The position numbers were made by a program, and so were the translations under genes. From a virus: a stretch of 37,997 nucleotides of DNA. Shown piece by piece: positions 6,892 through 13,252 of the stretch (the stretch's first letter is position 1; the number at the start of each line of letters is the position of its first letter). The notes beneath the pieces were generated by a model. It worked only from the letters and a program-made list of their open reading frames with translations. It was not told the DNA's origin and made no database searches. The stretch covers positions 1-37,997 of IMG/VR virus record IMGVR_UViG_3300042453_003353; one strand, written 5' to 3'.

Positions 6892-7392
6892 TCACGCCTG
6901 ATCCGCCTGCCGCGTCAACTGGGCGTGCTCCAGGATCGTCTTCAGCAGCTTCTCGGCGTTCACCTCGGCCTCGACCTTCAGCGGCGCATCGGCGTCACCC
7001 GCCACCTGGACGCGCTCGCCGTACTTCTTCGGGTTCCACTTCGCCAGCAGCTTCAGCCGCGTCTCAATCCTCAGCTTGCTGCGCTGTACGTGCTCGGCGT
7101 TCAGCCTGGGCCCGTGCTCCGTCTCCATCCAGTCATTGGAGGCGTCGTCAGCAATGCGCAGGCAGTCCTCGGCGATAGCGTCGTACCCGATCTCCCGCGC
7201 ACGCGCGATGGATGCAGACAGGCCGGCGCCCCCACCAGCGGCGACAGCGGCGTCGTCCTTGACCATCCAGTCGTAGATGGTGCGCCACTCGGGCATGCCG
7301 TCCTGTCTGCAGATCTCCCGCAGTGGGACGCCTTCAGCCAACTGGCGGCAGATTTCTCTGGCGATCTCGACGGTGTACTTGCTGGCGGGCAT
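6892..7392 (-). CDS. terS: Terminase small subunit
   Basis: The 166-residue protein starts at an ATG with a strong AAGGAGAAGC upstream. The N-terminus is a helix-turn-helix: SKYTVEIAREICRQLAEG, then VPLREICRQDGMPEWRTIY. The middle contains the DNDWME-like segment seen in this terS group (DDASNDWMETEHG), followed by NAEHVQRSKLRIETRLKLL and KWNPKKYGERV. This arrangement matches small terminases that bind the packaging site and recruit TerL. The gene is separated from terL by about 1.3 kb containing homing-type genes and a structured region, whereas terS and terL are usually adjacent; insertion of mobile HNH DNA is a plausible cause. Confidence 0.88.
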   Translation of the reverse strand: MPASKYTVEIAREICRQLAEGVPLREICRQDGMPEWRTIYDWMVKDDAAVAAGGGAGLSASIARAREIGYDAIAEDCLRIADDASNDWMETEHGPRLNAEHVQRSKLRIETRLKLLAKWNPKKYGERVQVAGDADAPLKVEAEVNAEKLLKTILEHAQLTRQADQA

Positions 7393-7476
7393 GATGCTTC
7401 TCCTTTGCGGTGGAGGGTATCAGAACACCTTGCCGCCGGGCTTGATGCGGTTCTCGGGCTTGTGGCTCGGTGGCGT

Positions 7477-7734
7477 TCATGCCGCCAGGGGCACGACGTT
7501 GCCGGCCGGGTCGACCTTGACGTCCAGCAGGCTGTCCTGCGGATCGGCCTGGGGCTCCTCCCTGACAGACTCCACCTTGGTGGTGGGCAGCAGGGCGATC
7601 AGGTCCTTCTGGCTGGCCTTGCGCACCTTGTAGGTGGTGCGGGCGGCGTAGGCCAGGGCCTGGGTGCTGAGTGCGGCCTCGATGAGGCGCGGCGCGTGGT
7701 TCTCGGCTTCGACCACGTAGACGTTCTGTCCCAT
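7477..7734 (-). CDS. Hypothetical protein, 85 aa
   Basis: Two ATGs are possible. The second (7734) is preferred because AGGAG lies 6 bases upstream, whereas it touches the first ATG (7740). The product MGQNVYVVEAENHAPRLIEA continues with ALAYAARTTYKVRKASQKDL and an acidic C-terminal half. No family was recognised. Reading past its stop in the same frame gives a further 18 codons ending IKPGGKVF, which looks protein-like, so a nonsense mutation or readthrough is possible. It lies directly after a terminator-like hairpin and before terS. Confidence 0.7.
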   Translation of the reverse strand: MGQNVYVVEAENHAPRLIEAALSTQALAYAARTTYKVRKASQKDLIALLPTTKVESVREEPQADPQDSLLDVKVDPAGNVVPLAA

Positions 7735-7746
7735 CTCCATCTCCTG

Positions 7747-7791
7747 AAAAACCCGCCGGGTTACGCCGCCTGCCCAGGATAGGCTGCGGCG
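7747..7791 (-). terminator. Terminator-like hairpin just upstream of the 85-aa gene
   Basis: On the minus strand AACCC-GGC-GGGTT (7762-7750) is followed by a run of T (7751-7747). A second, larger hairpin with arms CGCCGC and GCGGCG (7791-7764) lies just before it. The ribosome site of the next gene follows at once, so it could act as an attenuator between the early genes and the terminase block. Confidence 0.5.
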
Positions 7792-7833
7792 TTCCGGAGC
7801 ACTGTCGATTCTACTGCTTGCGATGGCTTGCGT

Positions 7834-7986
7834 CTAGCCCGGCTTAGACTGCCGCTGCTGCTGCAGGCGGGCGGCGAGAGCCTTGATGGCGGCCGCATCG
7901 TCGGGGTGGACGTAGACCTCCACCCGCACCAGACCCTGAGCGGCCCGGCGCTGGCGCATGGCGGCGACTCGTTGGGCGGTGATCAT
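7834..7986 (-). CDS. Short protein, 50 aa, ribbon-helix-helix-like
   Basis: The ATG at 7986 overlaps the stop of the upstream gene (ATGA). The product MITAQRVAAMRQRRAAQGL continues VRVEVYVHPDDAAAIKALAA and ends in a Gln-rich tail. The segment VRVEVYVHPDDAAAIKALA has the strand-turn-helix look of small ribbon-helix-helix DNA-binding proteins. A regulatory role is an inference from this pattern only. Confidence 0.7.
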   Translation of the reverse strand: MITAQRVAAMRQRRAAQGLVRVEVYVHPDDAAAIKALAARLQQQRQSKPG

Positions 7987-8309
7987 TGGGAGTACGCCTC
8001 TCTGGCGGCCTGCAGGCGCTTGTTGAAGCCCTCGGGGGTCACCTTCGCGATGAAGCCCGCGAGGTGCTCCTGGGCCCGTTTGGCGGCCTCCCTGGGGCCC
8101 AGGTTGATGGAGGAGCAGGGCACCTTCTTGTACAGGCGGGTGACCTCGCAGACCCGTCCGCCGCTGATGGGGTCAGAGACGACCCACCCGAAGCTGCCTC
8201 GGTGCAGGGCGAGCCGGTGCTCGACGTCGCCGGACTTGATGATGATGGGGCGGTATTCGACCTCCCCCTCGTGGACCCCTTCCGGGGTCAGACGCTTGAA
8301 CGTGGGCAT
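7983..8309 (-). CDS. Hypothetical protein, 108 aa
   Basis: It starts at ATG 8309 after a modest GAAGAG. The protein begins MPTFKRLTPEGVHEGEVEYR and contains GSFGWVVSDPISGGRVCEVT in the middle and a Lys/Arg-rich helical C-terminus. No domain was recognised. It is coupled to the downstream 50-aa gene by ATGA and belongs to the early minus-strand series. Confidence 0.75.
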   Translation of the reverse strand: MPTFKRLTPEGVHEGEVEYRPIIIKSGDVEHRLALHRGSFGWVVSDPISGGRVCEVTRLYKKVPCSSINLGPREAAKRAQEHLAGFIAKVTPEGFNKRLQAAREAYSQ

Positions 8310-8319
8310 GATGGTCTCT

Positions 8320-8565
8320 TCAGTTGCAACGGACGATGGCGACCTGGATCATGGCTTGCATGGCGGTCGACTTGTAGCTGGCGAGCGCCGCCTGCAGGCT
8401 GTCGAACCTCTTGCCCAGGCCGCCCCAGGCGCGGTGCGAGGCGTTCAGGCTGCAGACCTGCACGTACCACGGCGCGACCCAGATTTGGGCGCCGTGCTTG
8501 CCGCAGGTGAGCTCCAGCAGATGGCTGCCGTCGATCTTGTCGTGGCGGGTGACTGTGACTTCCAT
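8320..8565 (-). CDS. Hypothetical protein, 81 aa
   Basis: The ATG at 8565 has a strong AAGGAG upstream; a longer frame runs further but overlaps the neighbouring gene and is rejected. The product MEVTVTRHDKIDGSHLLELT contains a central IWVAPWYVQVCSLNASHRAW and a helical C-terminal part. No family is known to me. Its leader contains one of two copies of a structured element that is also found before the 57-aa gene at 10489. Confidence 0.75.
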   Translation of the reverse strand: MEVTVTRHDKIDGSHLLELTCGKHGAQIWVAPWYVQVCSLNASHRAWGGLGKRFDSLQAALASYKSTAMQAMIQVAIVRCN

Positions 8566-8585
8566 TCGCTTCTCCTTCGCTTGGT

Positions 8586-8633
8586 GGTGACACTGTCCAA
8601 CCTCGGGGCTGGACGCTGCCACCGGCAGCGGGG
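8586..8633 (-). promoter_or_regulatory. Structured leader element, copy A
   Basis: In the minus-strand transcript CCCCGCTGCC is followed by GGTGGCA, which pairs with TGTCACC to form a 7-bp stem with one G-U pair. The loop contains a small hairpin TCCA...TGGA. The Shine-Dalgarno sequence of the 81-aa gene follows. A second copy with the same flanks but a different, self-complementary inner hairpin is at 10675-10720. Confidence 0.6.
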
Positions 8634-8639
8634 AGGGGA

Positions 8640-8900
8640 TCAGGACTTGATGATCTCGGCGCGGGCGCTGCGGCTGTAGTTGCTGAAGCAGGGCTCCAGG
8701 CCCAACTCGGTGGCTAGGCTGTCGTAGGCCTGGGCCAGCGTGGCGCGATTGAGGCGATCGGCCTTGGTGCCGTAGTCGCTGCGAATGGTGGGGATGTAGC
8801 CGTGCTGGCGCTGCTTGAGCACAAGCTCCATCAGCGTGTCGCATCCGACAACATAGGTGCGGGTCAGTTGATTGGCGATGGCGGTGGTGTTGGGGCTCAT
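8640..8900 (-). CDS. Hypothetical protein, 86 aa
   Basis: The ATG at 8900 is preferred over an in-frame codon at 8975, because GGAGC lies upstream and the region before it holds a good promoter. The product MSPNTTAIANQLTRTYVVGC continues with LKQRQHGYIPTIRSDYGTKA and ARAEIIKS at the end. No domain was recognised. It is the first gene behind one of the repeated promoters. Confidence 0.7.
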   Translation of the reverse strand: MSPNTTAIANQLTRTYVVGCDTLMELVLKQRQHGYIPTIRSDYGTKADRLNRATLAQAYDSLATELGLEPCFSNYSRSARAEIIKS

Positions 8901-8934
8901 GTTGCTGCTCCGGGTTCGTTGTTGCGATGGGTGG

Positions 8935-8963
8935 ACTGTAGAGGTGTTACCGGAAACACGCAA
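8935..8963 (-). promoter_or_regulatory. Sigma70-type promoter before 86-aa gene
   Basis: On the minus strand TTGCGT is separated by 17 bases from TACAGT. This is a variant of the promoter found at 9788, 10960 and 11701. Confidence 0.5.
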
Positions 8964-8991
8964 GGGGTTTTTCAATGGCCCCTCGCATCAC

Positions 8992-9330
8992 TCAGGCATT
9001 GCAGCATCCGCAGCAGGGAGCGTCCTCGCACCGGCCGCGCTTGTTGCGGTAGAACTCGCGGCCGCCCGAGCTCCAGACATGGCTGACCCCACGCTCCAGG
9101 CTGCGGCGCAGGTAGCGGCCTGCAGCGATCGTGGCTTCATCCTGCGGGTCGAGCGTCTCGTCGACGGACGCACCCAGGGCGCCGTCCGGGTCGACGGACT
9201 CGTCAGGGGCCGCAGGAGCGGCGCGAGACACGAGGTAGTACCTACCCCTTCCTGCGCTCGCGATCGTGTCTCCTGGGGCGATCTGAGCCCCCGTGCGGGC
9301 GCATCGGCCCGGGTAACGTGCTGCGAACAT
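8992..9330 (-). CDS. Cys-rich hypothetical protein, 112 aa
   Basis: It starts at ATG 9330 after GAGGAGAGC. The N-terminus MFAARYPGRCARTGAQIAPGDTI resembles short zinc-knuckle-like phage proteins. The C-terminus is strikingly Cys-rich (RCEDAPCCGCCNA), so metal binding is likely. The middle, acidic third (VDPDGALGASVDETLDPQDE) looks flexible. No enzyme motif is visible. Confidence 0.75.
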   Translation of the reverse strand: MFAARYPGRCARTGAQIAPGDTIASAGRGRYYLVSRAAPAAPDESVDPDGALGASVDETLDPQDEATIAAGRYLRRSLERGVSHVWSSGGREFYRNKRGRCEDAPCCGCCNA

Positions 9331-9340
9331 GGTGCTCTCC

Positions 9341-9475
9341 TCAGATCAGGGACTTCAGGACGGACTGCTCGACGCAGTCATCGTGACCGGCCTGCAGTTC
9401 CTCTTGATCGCGCAGCAGGCGCTCGATCGCCCACTGCTCCAGTTCATCGGTGGTGGCCTGGGCGTAGTCACTCAT
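9341..9475 (-). CDS. Small acidic protein, 44 aa
   Basis: The ATG at 9475 lies 7 bases after the stop of the previous gene, with GAGGCGG as a possible ribosome site. The short acidic product MSDYAQATTDELEQWAIERL is predicted to be helical and ends in VLKSLI. No family was recognised. The longer frame starting upstream overlaps a real gene and is rejected. Confidence 0.6.
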   Translation of the reverse strand: MSDYAQATTDELEQWAIERLLRDQEELQAGHDDCVEQSVLKSLI

Positions 9476-9482
9476 GGCCGCC

Positions 9483-9746
9483 TCAGTCCGCGTACGCACG
9501 ACGGCTGTCGACGATCTCGCGCTCAAAGCGCACCGCGTCGGCCGAGGTGGCCTTGCGCTCCAGCCACAAGGCACGGTAGCCGCGGCGGTCGAGGATGTTG
9601 TACTTGAAGCACGACCGCGAGCCGGCCCAGCCGTCGCTGGTGTCCGTGTAGAGGTCGATCACCCCCACGAGGCAGGGGATGCCCGCCACGGTGGACGGGT
9701 GGAGCTCCTGGTAGCGGCGCTCGGCCTGGAGGAGTTGCTTGTTCAT
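9483..9746 (-). CDS. Hypothetical protein, 87 aa
   Basis: It starts at ATG 9746 with AAAGGAAG upstream, directly behind a repeated promoter and leader. The product begins MNKQLLQAERRYQELHPSTV and contains GVIDLYTDTSDGWAGSRSCF and ALWLERKATSADAVRFEREI. No domain was recognised. The conserved-looking alternation of strands and helices argues for a folded protein. Confidence 0.72.
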   Translation of the reverse strand: MNKQLLQAERRYQELHPSTVAGIPCLVGVIDLYTDTSDGWAGSRSCFKYNILDRRGYRALWLERKATSADAVRFEREIVDSRRAYAD

Positions 9747-9787
9747 GATTCGCTTCCTTTCGCTGTCCTGCGTGCTGCAGTGCCTGT

Positions 9788-9817
9788 AGTGTAACCCCAG
9801 GTTCTATGATGATGCAA
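9788..9817 (-). promoter_or_regulatory. Repeated sigma70-type promoter, copy 1
   Basis: On the minus strand TTGCAT (9817-9812) is 18 bases from TACACT (9793-9788). It is followed by the leader CACTGCAGCACGCAGGACAG, which also occurs, nearly unchanged, before the genes at 10916 and 11659. Confidence 0.65.
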
Positions 9818-9823
9818 GCCCCA

Positions 9824-10492
9824 CTAACCCGCTGGGTTTATCACATAGTCATGAAAGACGGCGCCCTTGGCCTTGTCGCCGACCTCGCAATTCCGCACCC
9901 AGCAGCGCTTGCCCGAGCGTGTCGTGCGCCAGTGCCCGCGGCGCTCGTGCCACCTGGGGCTGGCGTGCGTGCCGCCCTGAGGGGCCGCCTTGGGCTGCGG
10001 CGGCTCGATGACGATCGTCTCCCAGTCGTACTGGGGAGGCCTGCCCTGGCGCAGGCGTTTGGCGTGGTTCGGCCGCAGCGCAGGCTGATAGGCGGCCACG
10101 GGCCCGGTGTCCAGGCTACGCAGGAATGAGGCGATCAGCGGCGCATACCCGGCCGCCCCGCTCGTCTTCGGGTCGAACGGCGTGCGGTCGTGGTGCCAGA
10201 CGCGAACCTCGCCGTCCTGCACGACGTAGCCAAACGCCTTGCCCGAGCTCATGCCGCGGGGAGTGAGAAGCATGGGCACGCAGCCGGTGATCTGCTCGGT
10301 CTGCACCAGCAGCAGCACGAGCCGGTTGCTCCCCAGTTGGCAGGCGACTGCAACCTTCGGAAACGGCAGCCGGCGTGACATGACCTCGGCGTCGACTTGA
10401 ACCGACTGGCCGGGGTCAGGTATCTCAAACCAGTGATATTTGATAGCCTCATCGGGCACGAGGCCGGCGAGGCTGGCGATGAGCGGCGTCAT
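9824..10492 (-). CDS. Hypothetical phage protein, 222 aa
   Basis: The ATG at 10492 overlaps the stop of the upstream gene as ATGA; the longer frame upstream is out of phase with the real genes there. Residues 1-150 form a mixed alpha/beta region (PLIASLAGLVPDEAIKYHWF, then AVACQLGSNRLVLLLVQTEQ). The C-terminal part ASPRWHERRGHWRTTRSGKR, then CWVRNCEVGDKAKGAVFHDY, is a basic module with two Cys that I associate with phage and mobile-element proteins of unknown function. Nucleic-acid binding is plausible from its charge. Confidence 0.75.
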   Translation of the reverse strand: MTPLIASLAGLVPDEAIKYHWFEIPDPGQSVQVDAEVMSRRLPFPKVAVACQLGSNRLVLLLVQTEQITGCVPMLLTPRGMSSGKAFGYVVQDGEVRVWHHDRTPFDPKTSGAAGYAPLIASFLRSLDTGPVAAYQPALRPNHAKRLRQGRPPQYDWETIVIEPPQPKAAPQGGTHASPRWHERRGHWRTTRSGKRCWVRNCEVGDKAKGAVFHDYVINPAG

Positions 10493-10662
10493 GGCTGCAC
10501 CAGCGTGTTCCCGAAGGCGATCGCCTGCTCCTCGGTGAGGAAAGTGCGGGTGGCGATGACCTCGCCGCTGTCGGTGTCGCGGAAGATCAGTTGGAAGACG
10601 GTCGCCGGCACCGGGGTGATCTCGACGCTCAGGCCCTGGTCCTTGTCGGTGATGGTGGTCAT
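10489..10662 (-). CDS. Hypothetical protein, 57 aa
   Basis: The ATG at 10662 has CAGGAGACC upstream. The product MTTITDKDQGLSVEITPVPA continues with TVFQLIFRDTDSGEVIATRT and FLTEEQAIAFGNTLVQP, a compact beta-rich small protein. No family was recognised. The second copy of the structured leader lies before it. It is coupled by ATGA to the 222-aa gene. Confidence 0.72.
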   Translation of the reverse strand: MTTITDKDQGLSVEITPVPATVFQLIFRDTDSGEVIATRTFLTEEQAIAFGNTLVQP

Positions 10663-10674
10663 GATGGGTCTCCT

Positions 10675-10720
10675 GGTGACACTGGCCTGCCGCCGGGCAG
10701 GCCGCTGCCACCGCAGCGGG
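10675..10720 (-). promoter_or_regulatory. Structured leader element, copy B
   Basis: The minus strand reads CCCCGCTGC, GGTGGCA, an 8-bp inner hairpin (arms GGCCTGCC and GGCAGGCC), then TGTCACC and the ribosome site. The outer stem and the flanks are the same as in copy A at 8586-8633, while the inner hairpin differs in sequence but keeps pairing. Confidence 0.6.
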
Positions 10721-10727
10721 GGGAAGG

Positions 10728-10916
10728 TCACTCCTCCTTGATGTCGATCTTGATCTTGTCCAAGCCGCTGTAGACGCGCAACTCAATGGCGGCCATGATG
10801 GCGCGAGCCGTCAGGGAACCCCACTGCTCGGGCGTGGAGTTGTAGGGCAACTTGCCGACCGCGTCCAACACGGAGATGGCGTTGGCGATGTGCTGGGCGG
10901 TGAGAAGACTGCTCAT
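10728..10916 (-). CDS. Hypothetical protein, 62 aa
   Basis: It starts at ATG 10916 after AAGGAG and behind a repeated promoter. The product MSSLLTAQHIANAISVLDAV continues GKLPYNSTPEQWGSLTARAI and ends in a charged, Lys/Glu-rich tail. It looks like a small helical protein. No function can be assigned. Confidence 0.7.
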   Translation of the reverse strand: MSSLLTAQHIANAISVLDAVGKLPYNSTPEQWGSLTARAIMAAIELRVYSGLDKIKIDIKEE

Positions 10917-10959
10917 GTTTAGCTCCTTGGTTCGCTGTCCTGCGTGTTGCAGTGGATGT

Positions 10960-10989
10960 AGTGTAAGCGCAGATTAGATTCTGATGCAA
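10960..10989 (-). promoter_or_regulatory. Repeated sigma70-type promoter, copy 2
   Basis: On the minus strand TTGCAT (10989-10984) is 18 bases from TACACT (10965-10960), followed by the leader CACTGCAACACGCAGGACAG and then AAGGAG. Confidence 0.65.
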
Positions 10990-11155
10990 GCCCCTTCTGT
11001 TTGGTCAGGATTAGAAGAGAGCGGGTATGTCAGTCAGATCGGCAGGAGGGATGGGGCGGCTGTAGTTCAGCAGCGTCCGCGGGAAGGGCCAGTTCGGTAG
11101 ACTGGGCTGCGGCGCCCCTTGTGCGACCGGGTCTGTCTCCCCCGGCGGGCGCCTT

Positions 11156-11190
11156 GCCCGCCCCGGTTCGCCCGGGCGGGCTCTTTTCTT
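11156..11190 (+). terminator. Intrinsic terminator reading on the plus strand
   Basis: On the plus strand GCCCGCCCCGG (11156-11166), loop TTCGC, and CCGGGCGGGC (11172-11181) form a strong GC stem with one bulge, followed by TCTTTTCTT. There is no T-run in the minus direction. No plus-strand gene was found before it. The tract 10990-11155 upstream has no convincing gene on either strand. Confidence 0.65.
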
Positions 11191-11351
11191 CAGAAGTTCC
11201 ACGGCTTGGCACCCAGGGCCTTGGCGGCGGCCTTGGCGGCCCGCAGGGTGGGGTAGTGCTCCCTCTTGATCCGAGCGCTCATCAGGTCGGGCCCGTGAGT
11301 CAGGATCAGGTCGTACCCGCCACCGCGGGCCCGGTAGATGTGCGCGATCAT
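11190..11351 (-). CDS. Small basic protein, 53 aa
   Basis: The ATG at 11351 follows the stop of the upstream gene by about 14 bases, with AAGGGG as ribosome site. The product begins MIAHIYRARGGGYDLILTHG, continues PDLMSARIKREHYPTLRAAK and ends in an Ala/Lys-rich helix closing with KPWNF. The beta-then-helix pattern resembles small phage proteins of unknown role. Its stop overlaps the T-rich tail of a plus-strand terminator. Confidence 0.65.
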   Translation of the reverse strand: MIAHIYRARGGGYDLILTHGPDLMSARIKREHYPTLRAAKAAAKALGAKPWNF

Positions 11352-11365
11352 CTCGGGCCCCTTGA

Positions 11366-11659
11366 TTACAGGGTGGAGACCTTGACCGTGTAGACGGCCG
11401 TGGTCTTGGTGTGGGCGGCAATCAGATCGGCAGGGATCGCGAGCTTGGCGGTGATCGCCTTCCAGTCCACGCTGCTGCGGTTGGACTCGCTGTAGGTGGC
11501 GCGGAACAGTTGGCCGTCGAAGTGGTGCTGGCCGCTGATGCTCGCCTCTTCCTTCAGGCGGGCCTTGATCTCATCTGCCCGCTTCTCCAGCACGGCGATG
11601 TTGGCGAGGATGGCGCCGAGGGTGTCGATGTCGGCGGCGGTGTTCAGGGTGGTGGTCAT
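11366..11659 (-). CDS. Hypothetical phage protein, 97 aa
   Basis: It starts at ATG 11659 after GAAAGGAAAG. The N-terminal half (TLGAILANIAVLEKRADEIK) is probably coiled coil. The second half holds FRATYSESNRSSVDWKAITA and a Thr/Val-rich strand TAVYTVKVSTL. I associate this layout with small phage early proteins of unknown function; a DNA-metabolism role is only a guess. Confidence 0.75.
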   Translation of the reverse strand: MTTTLNTAADIDTLGAILANIAVLEKRADEIKARLKEEASISGQHHFDGQLFRATYSESNRSSVDWKAITAKLAIPADLIAAHTKTTAVYTVKVSTL

Positions 11660-11700
11660 TTCGCTTTCCTTTCGCTGTTGCTGCGTGCTGCAGTGATGCC

Positions 11701-11729
11701 AATGTAACCCCTGCTTAGATCAGATGCAA
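11701..11729 (-). promoter_or_regulatory. Repeated sigma70-type promoter, copy 3
   Basis: On the minus strand TTGCAT (11729-11724) is 17 bases from TACATT (11706-11701). The leader CACTGCAGCACGCAG and the element AACAGCGAAAGG follow. Confidence 0.62.
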
Positions 11730-11744
11730 GGGATTCATCAAGCC

Positions 11745-12047
11745 CTACTGTTCTCTGGGGTCTTTGATCAAAGCTCTGACGTCGGCCAGCAGGTCGGCCT
11801 CATCGAAGCCGTGGTGCTTCGCGAAGCCTCGGGTGCCCAGGCCGTGAACCCCGGTCTTGCCGCGGTGGTGCTCAGGGCATAGGGGAATCACATCCCAGTC
11901 GCTCGATCGCATTCCCATGCCGGCGCCGACCCGAGGGTGGTGCAGCTCGGCAGGGCCTGGGTCGTGCGGGCCGTGGATCCGCCGGCAGGCGAGGCAGCCC
12001 AGGGCTGCGACCTCGCCCATGTACCGGCGCACCTGCCAGGGCTTCAC
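11745..12047 (-). CDS. Ref-like HNH nuclease, 100 aa
   Basis: The start is GTG 12047, overlapping the previous stop as GTGA, with AAGGCGG upstream. The sequence matches the core of the RecA-dependent nuclease family typified by phage P1 Ref: LGCLACRR (Cys18, Cys21), AELHHPRVGAGMGMR (His36/37), VIPLCPEHHRGKTGVHGLG (Cys57, His60/61, His68), and a final DEADLLADV. In P1, Ref cuts DNA bound in RecA filaments and stimulates recombination. The short form here lacks the long basic N-terminus of P1 Ref. A role in phage recombination or host-DNA attack is inferred. Confidence 0.85.
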   Translation of the reverse strand: MKPWQVRRYMGEVAALGCLACRRIHGPHDPGPAELHHPRVGAGMGMRSSDWDVIPLCPEHHRGKTGVHGLGTRGFAKHHGFDEADLLADVRALIKDPREQ

Positions 12048-12385
12048 AGGACCGCCTTGATCTCTTGCCTCGCCGATGCCTCTCGGCTGCGCCAGACGTC
12101 GACCCTGGCCTGCGCAGCCACCAGCCCCCACCGGAGCTCTTCCTCGACTGCTACAGCGGCCTGTAGGCCCTTCAGCAGGGCCATGTAGTCGGGGTGGGCG
12201 TATGCCTCGCGCTCCTGAGCCGCGGCCGTCTTCTCTCCCGCGACCTCGGCTTCCTTCATGAGCAGAGCCTTCTGGCTCTTGCGGTACTCCTCTAGGTAGA
12301 CCCTCTCAGCCTTGGCCTGGGCGTATTTCCGCCCGTGCTTGAAGATGTACTCAATCGCCGCATCCGGGTCATTCTTCGTTTCCAT
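12044..12385 (-). CDS. Helical early protein, 113 aa
   Basis: It starts at ATG 12385, inside the last codons of the upstream gene, and ends with a GTGA overlap into the Ref-like gene. The product is highly charged and helical: KYAQAKAERVYLEEYRKSQK, then AYAHPDYMALLKGLQAAVAV and LRWGLVAAQARVDVWRSREA. I associate this pattern with a conserved phage protein found beside recombination genes, but its function is unknown. Confidence 0.78.
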   Translation of the reverse strand: METKNDPDAAIEYIFKHGRKYAQAKAERVYLEEYRKSQKALLMKEAEVAGEKTAAAQEREAYAHPDYMALLKGLQAAVAVEEELRWGLVAAQARVDVWRSREASARQEIKAVL

Positions 12386-12800
12386 CCTTGCCCCTTTCTT
12401 GGTCTCTTTGTGTCTCCGCGTCGATGTTGTACGGTTCGGTCAGGATGCCGTCGCGCTTCGCCCAGGTGTATCGCAGACGGAACAGGCGCTTCTGCTCAGC
12501 GTTCAGTGCGACTGAACTTGTCTGCCGGTTCCACATTGATGCAAGCAGGCGCTTCCGAAGGTCGTTTTCCTCCAGATCCAGCATCGTGCAGTACCACCCG
12601 ACGATGTCATTCGGTGCGAACAACCAGCGAAGTGCTTGGATCGCCTCGTATGCCCGGTTCTGCTGGGCCCTGATCTCGCTCCTGAGCAGGGTCTGGCAAC
12701 AATCTTCGATGGCCCTGGTGATCACGGCCATGAGCAGTCGACGCTGCGCACCCGCAGGATCTGCGAGTCGGTATTCGTCGTCGGCCTGCAAGTCGTCCAT
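12369..12800 (-). CDS. Hypothetical phage protein, 143 aa
   Basis: The ATG at 12800 overlaps the stop of the RuvC-like gene as TGATG; the upstream frame extension is rejected. The protein is helical with RRLLMAVITRAIEDCCQTLL, IQALRWLFAPNDIVGWYCTM and LDLEENDLRKRLLAS. The second half contains LNAEQKRLFRLRYTWAKRDG. I recall similar proteins beside resolvases and Ref-like nucleases in phages; no activity is known to me. Confidence 0.75.
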   Translation of the reverse strand: MDDLQADDEYRLADPAGAQRRLLMAVITRAIEDCCQTLLRSEIRAQQNRAYEAIQALRWLFAPNDIVGWYCTMLDLEENDLRKRLLASMWNRQTSSVALNAEQKRLFRLRYTWAKRDGILTEPYNIDAETQRDQERGKDGNEE

Positions 12801-13252
12801 CAGCGTTGACGCCTCAGCCACTCGGCCAGCAGCAGCGCCTCGGCCACCCCGTGATCCTTCACGCGCTTCAGCGGGGCCTGCGGCCACAGTTGCCGGGCGA
12901 CGATCAGGGACGACCCCTTGTCTGATGTCAGGCCCATGTTGGACTTCCAGACCCGAGGCTCCGCCAGGGTGACCGGCCACGGCAATAGGTCAAGAAGGCC
13001 CTGTATGGCCCCTACAGCGCGTCCGAAGGCGAAGGTTGAGGCCACCCCCTGTCCTGGCATCGAATGGACGCTCTCAAGGGCTGCTACGCAGTCTTCGCGG
13101 CCGACAGCCTGCAGAAGGTTCTCCCGCCACGCACGGACGGTGATGCGGCGGTCGGCGTGCGGGATCGCGCCTGATGCGATGTAGTCCCCGTGGTGGTTGA
13201 TCACACCCCAGGCGCCAGAGACAAGGCCGGGGTCGACTCCGAGGATCATCAT
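12800..13252 (-). CDS. RuvC-like Holliday junction resolvase
   Basis: The ATG at 13252 overlaps the previous stop (ATGA); a second ATG follows directly. The 150 residues have the RNase H-like layout of RuvC-type resolvases: MMILGVDPGLVSGAWGVI with Asp7, AALESVHSMPGQGVASTFAF with Glu60, and the C-terminal VKDHGVAEALLLAEW with Asp133 and Glu138. These would form the metal site that cuts Holliday or branched DNA, possibly to debranch DNA before packaging. Length and motif order fit phage members of the family. Confidence 0.88.
   Translation of the reverse strand: MMILGVDPGLVSGAWGVINHHGDYIASGAIPHADRRITVRAWRENLLQAVGREDCVAALESVHSMPGQGVASTFAFGRAVGAIQGLLDLLPWPVTLAEPRVWKSNMGLTSDKGSSLIVARQLWPQAPLKRVKDHGVAEALLLAEWLRRQR

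Noticed and set aside
6550-7782. 410-codon plus-strand frame
   Set aside because: It lies opposite terS and the 85-aa gene, both of which have good ribosome sites and sensible proteins. The predicted product is Leu/Arg/Gly-rich without domain features.
11011-11421. 136-codon minus-strand frame
   Set aside because: It covers a better-supported 53-aa gene and part of the 97-aa gene in another frame, and its sequence is Arg/Pro-rich shadow type. Its last 20 codons look plausible but have no start of their own.
12369-12980. Longer 203-codon version of the 143-aa protein
   Set aside because: The extra N-terminal part lies within the resolvase gene in another frame; the ATG at 12800 in a TGATG overlap is the normal coupling seen throughout the window.
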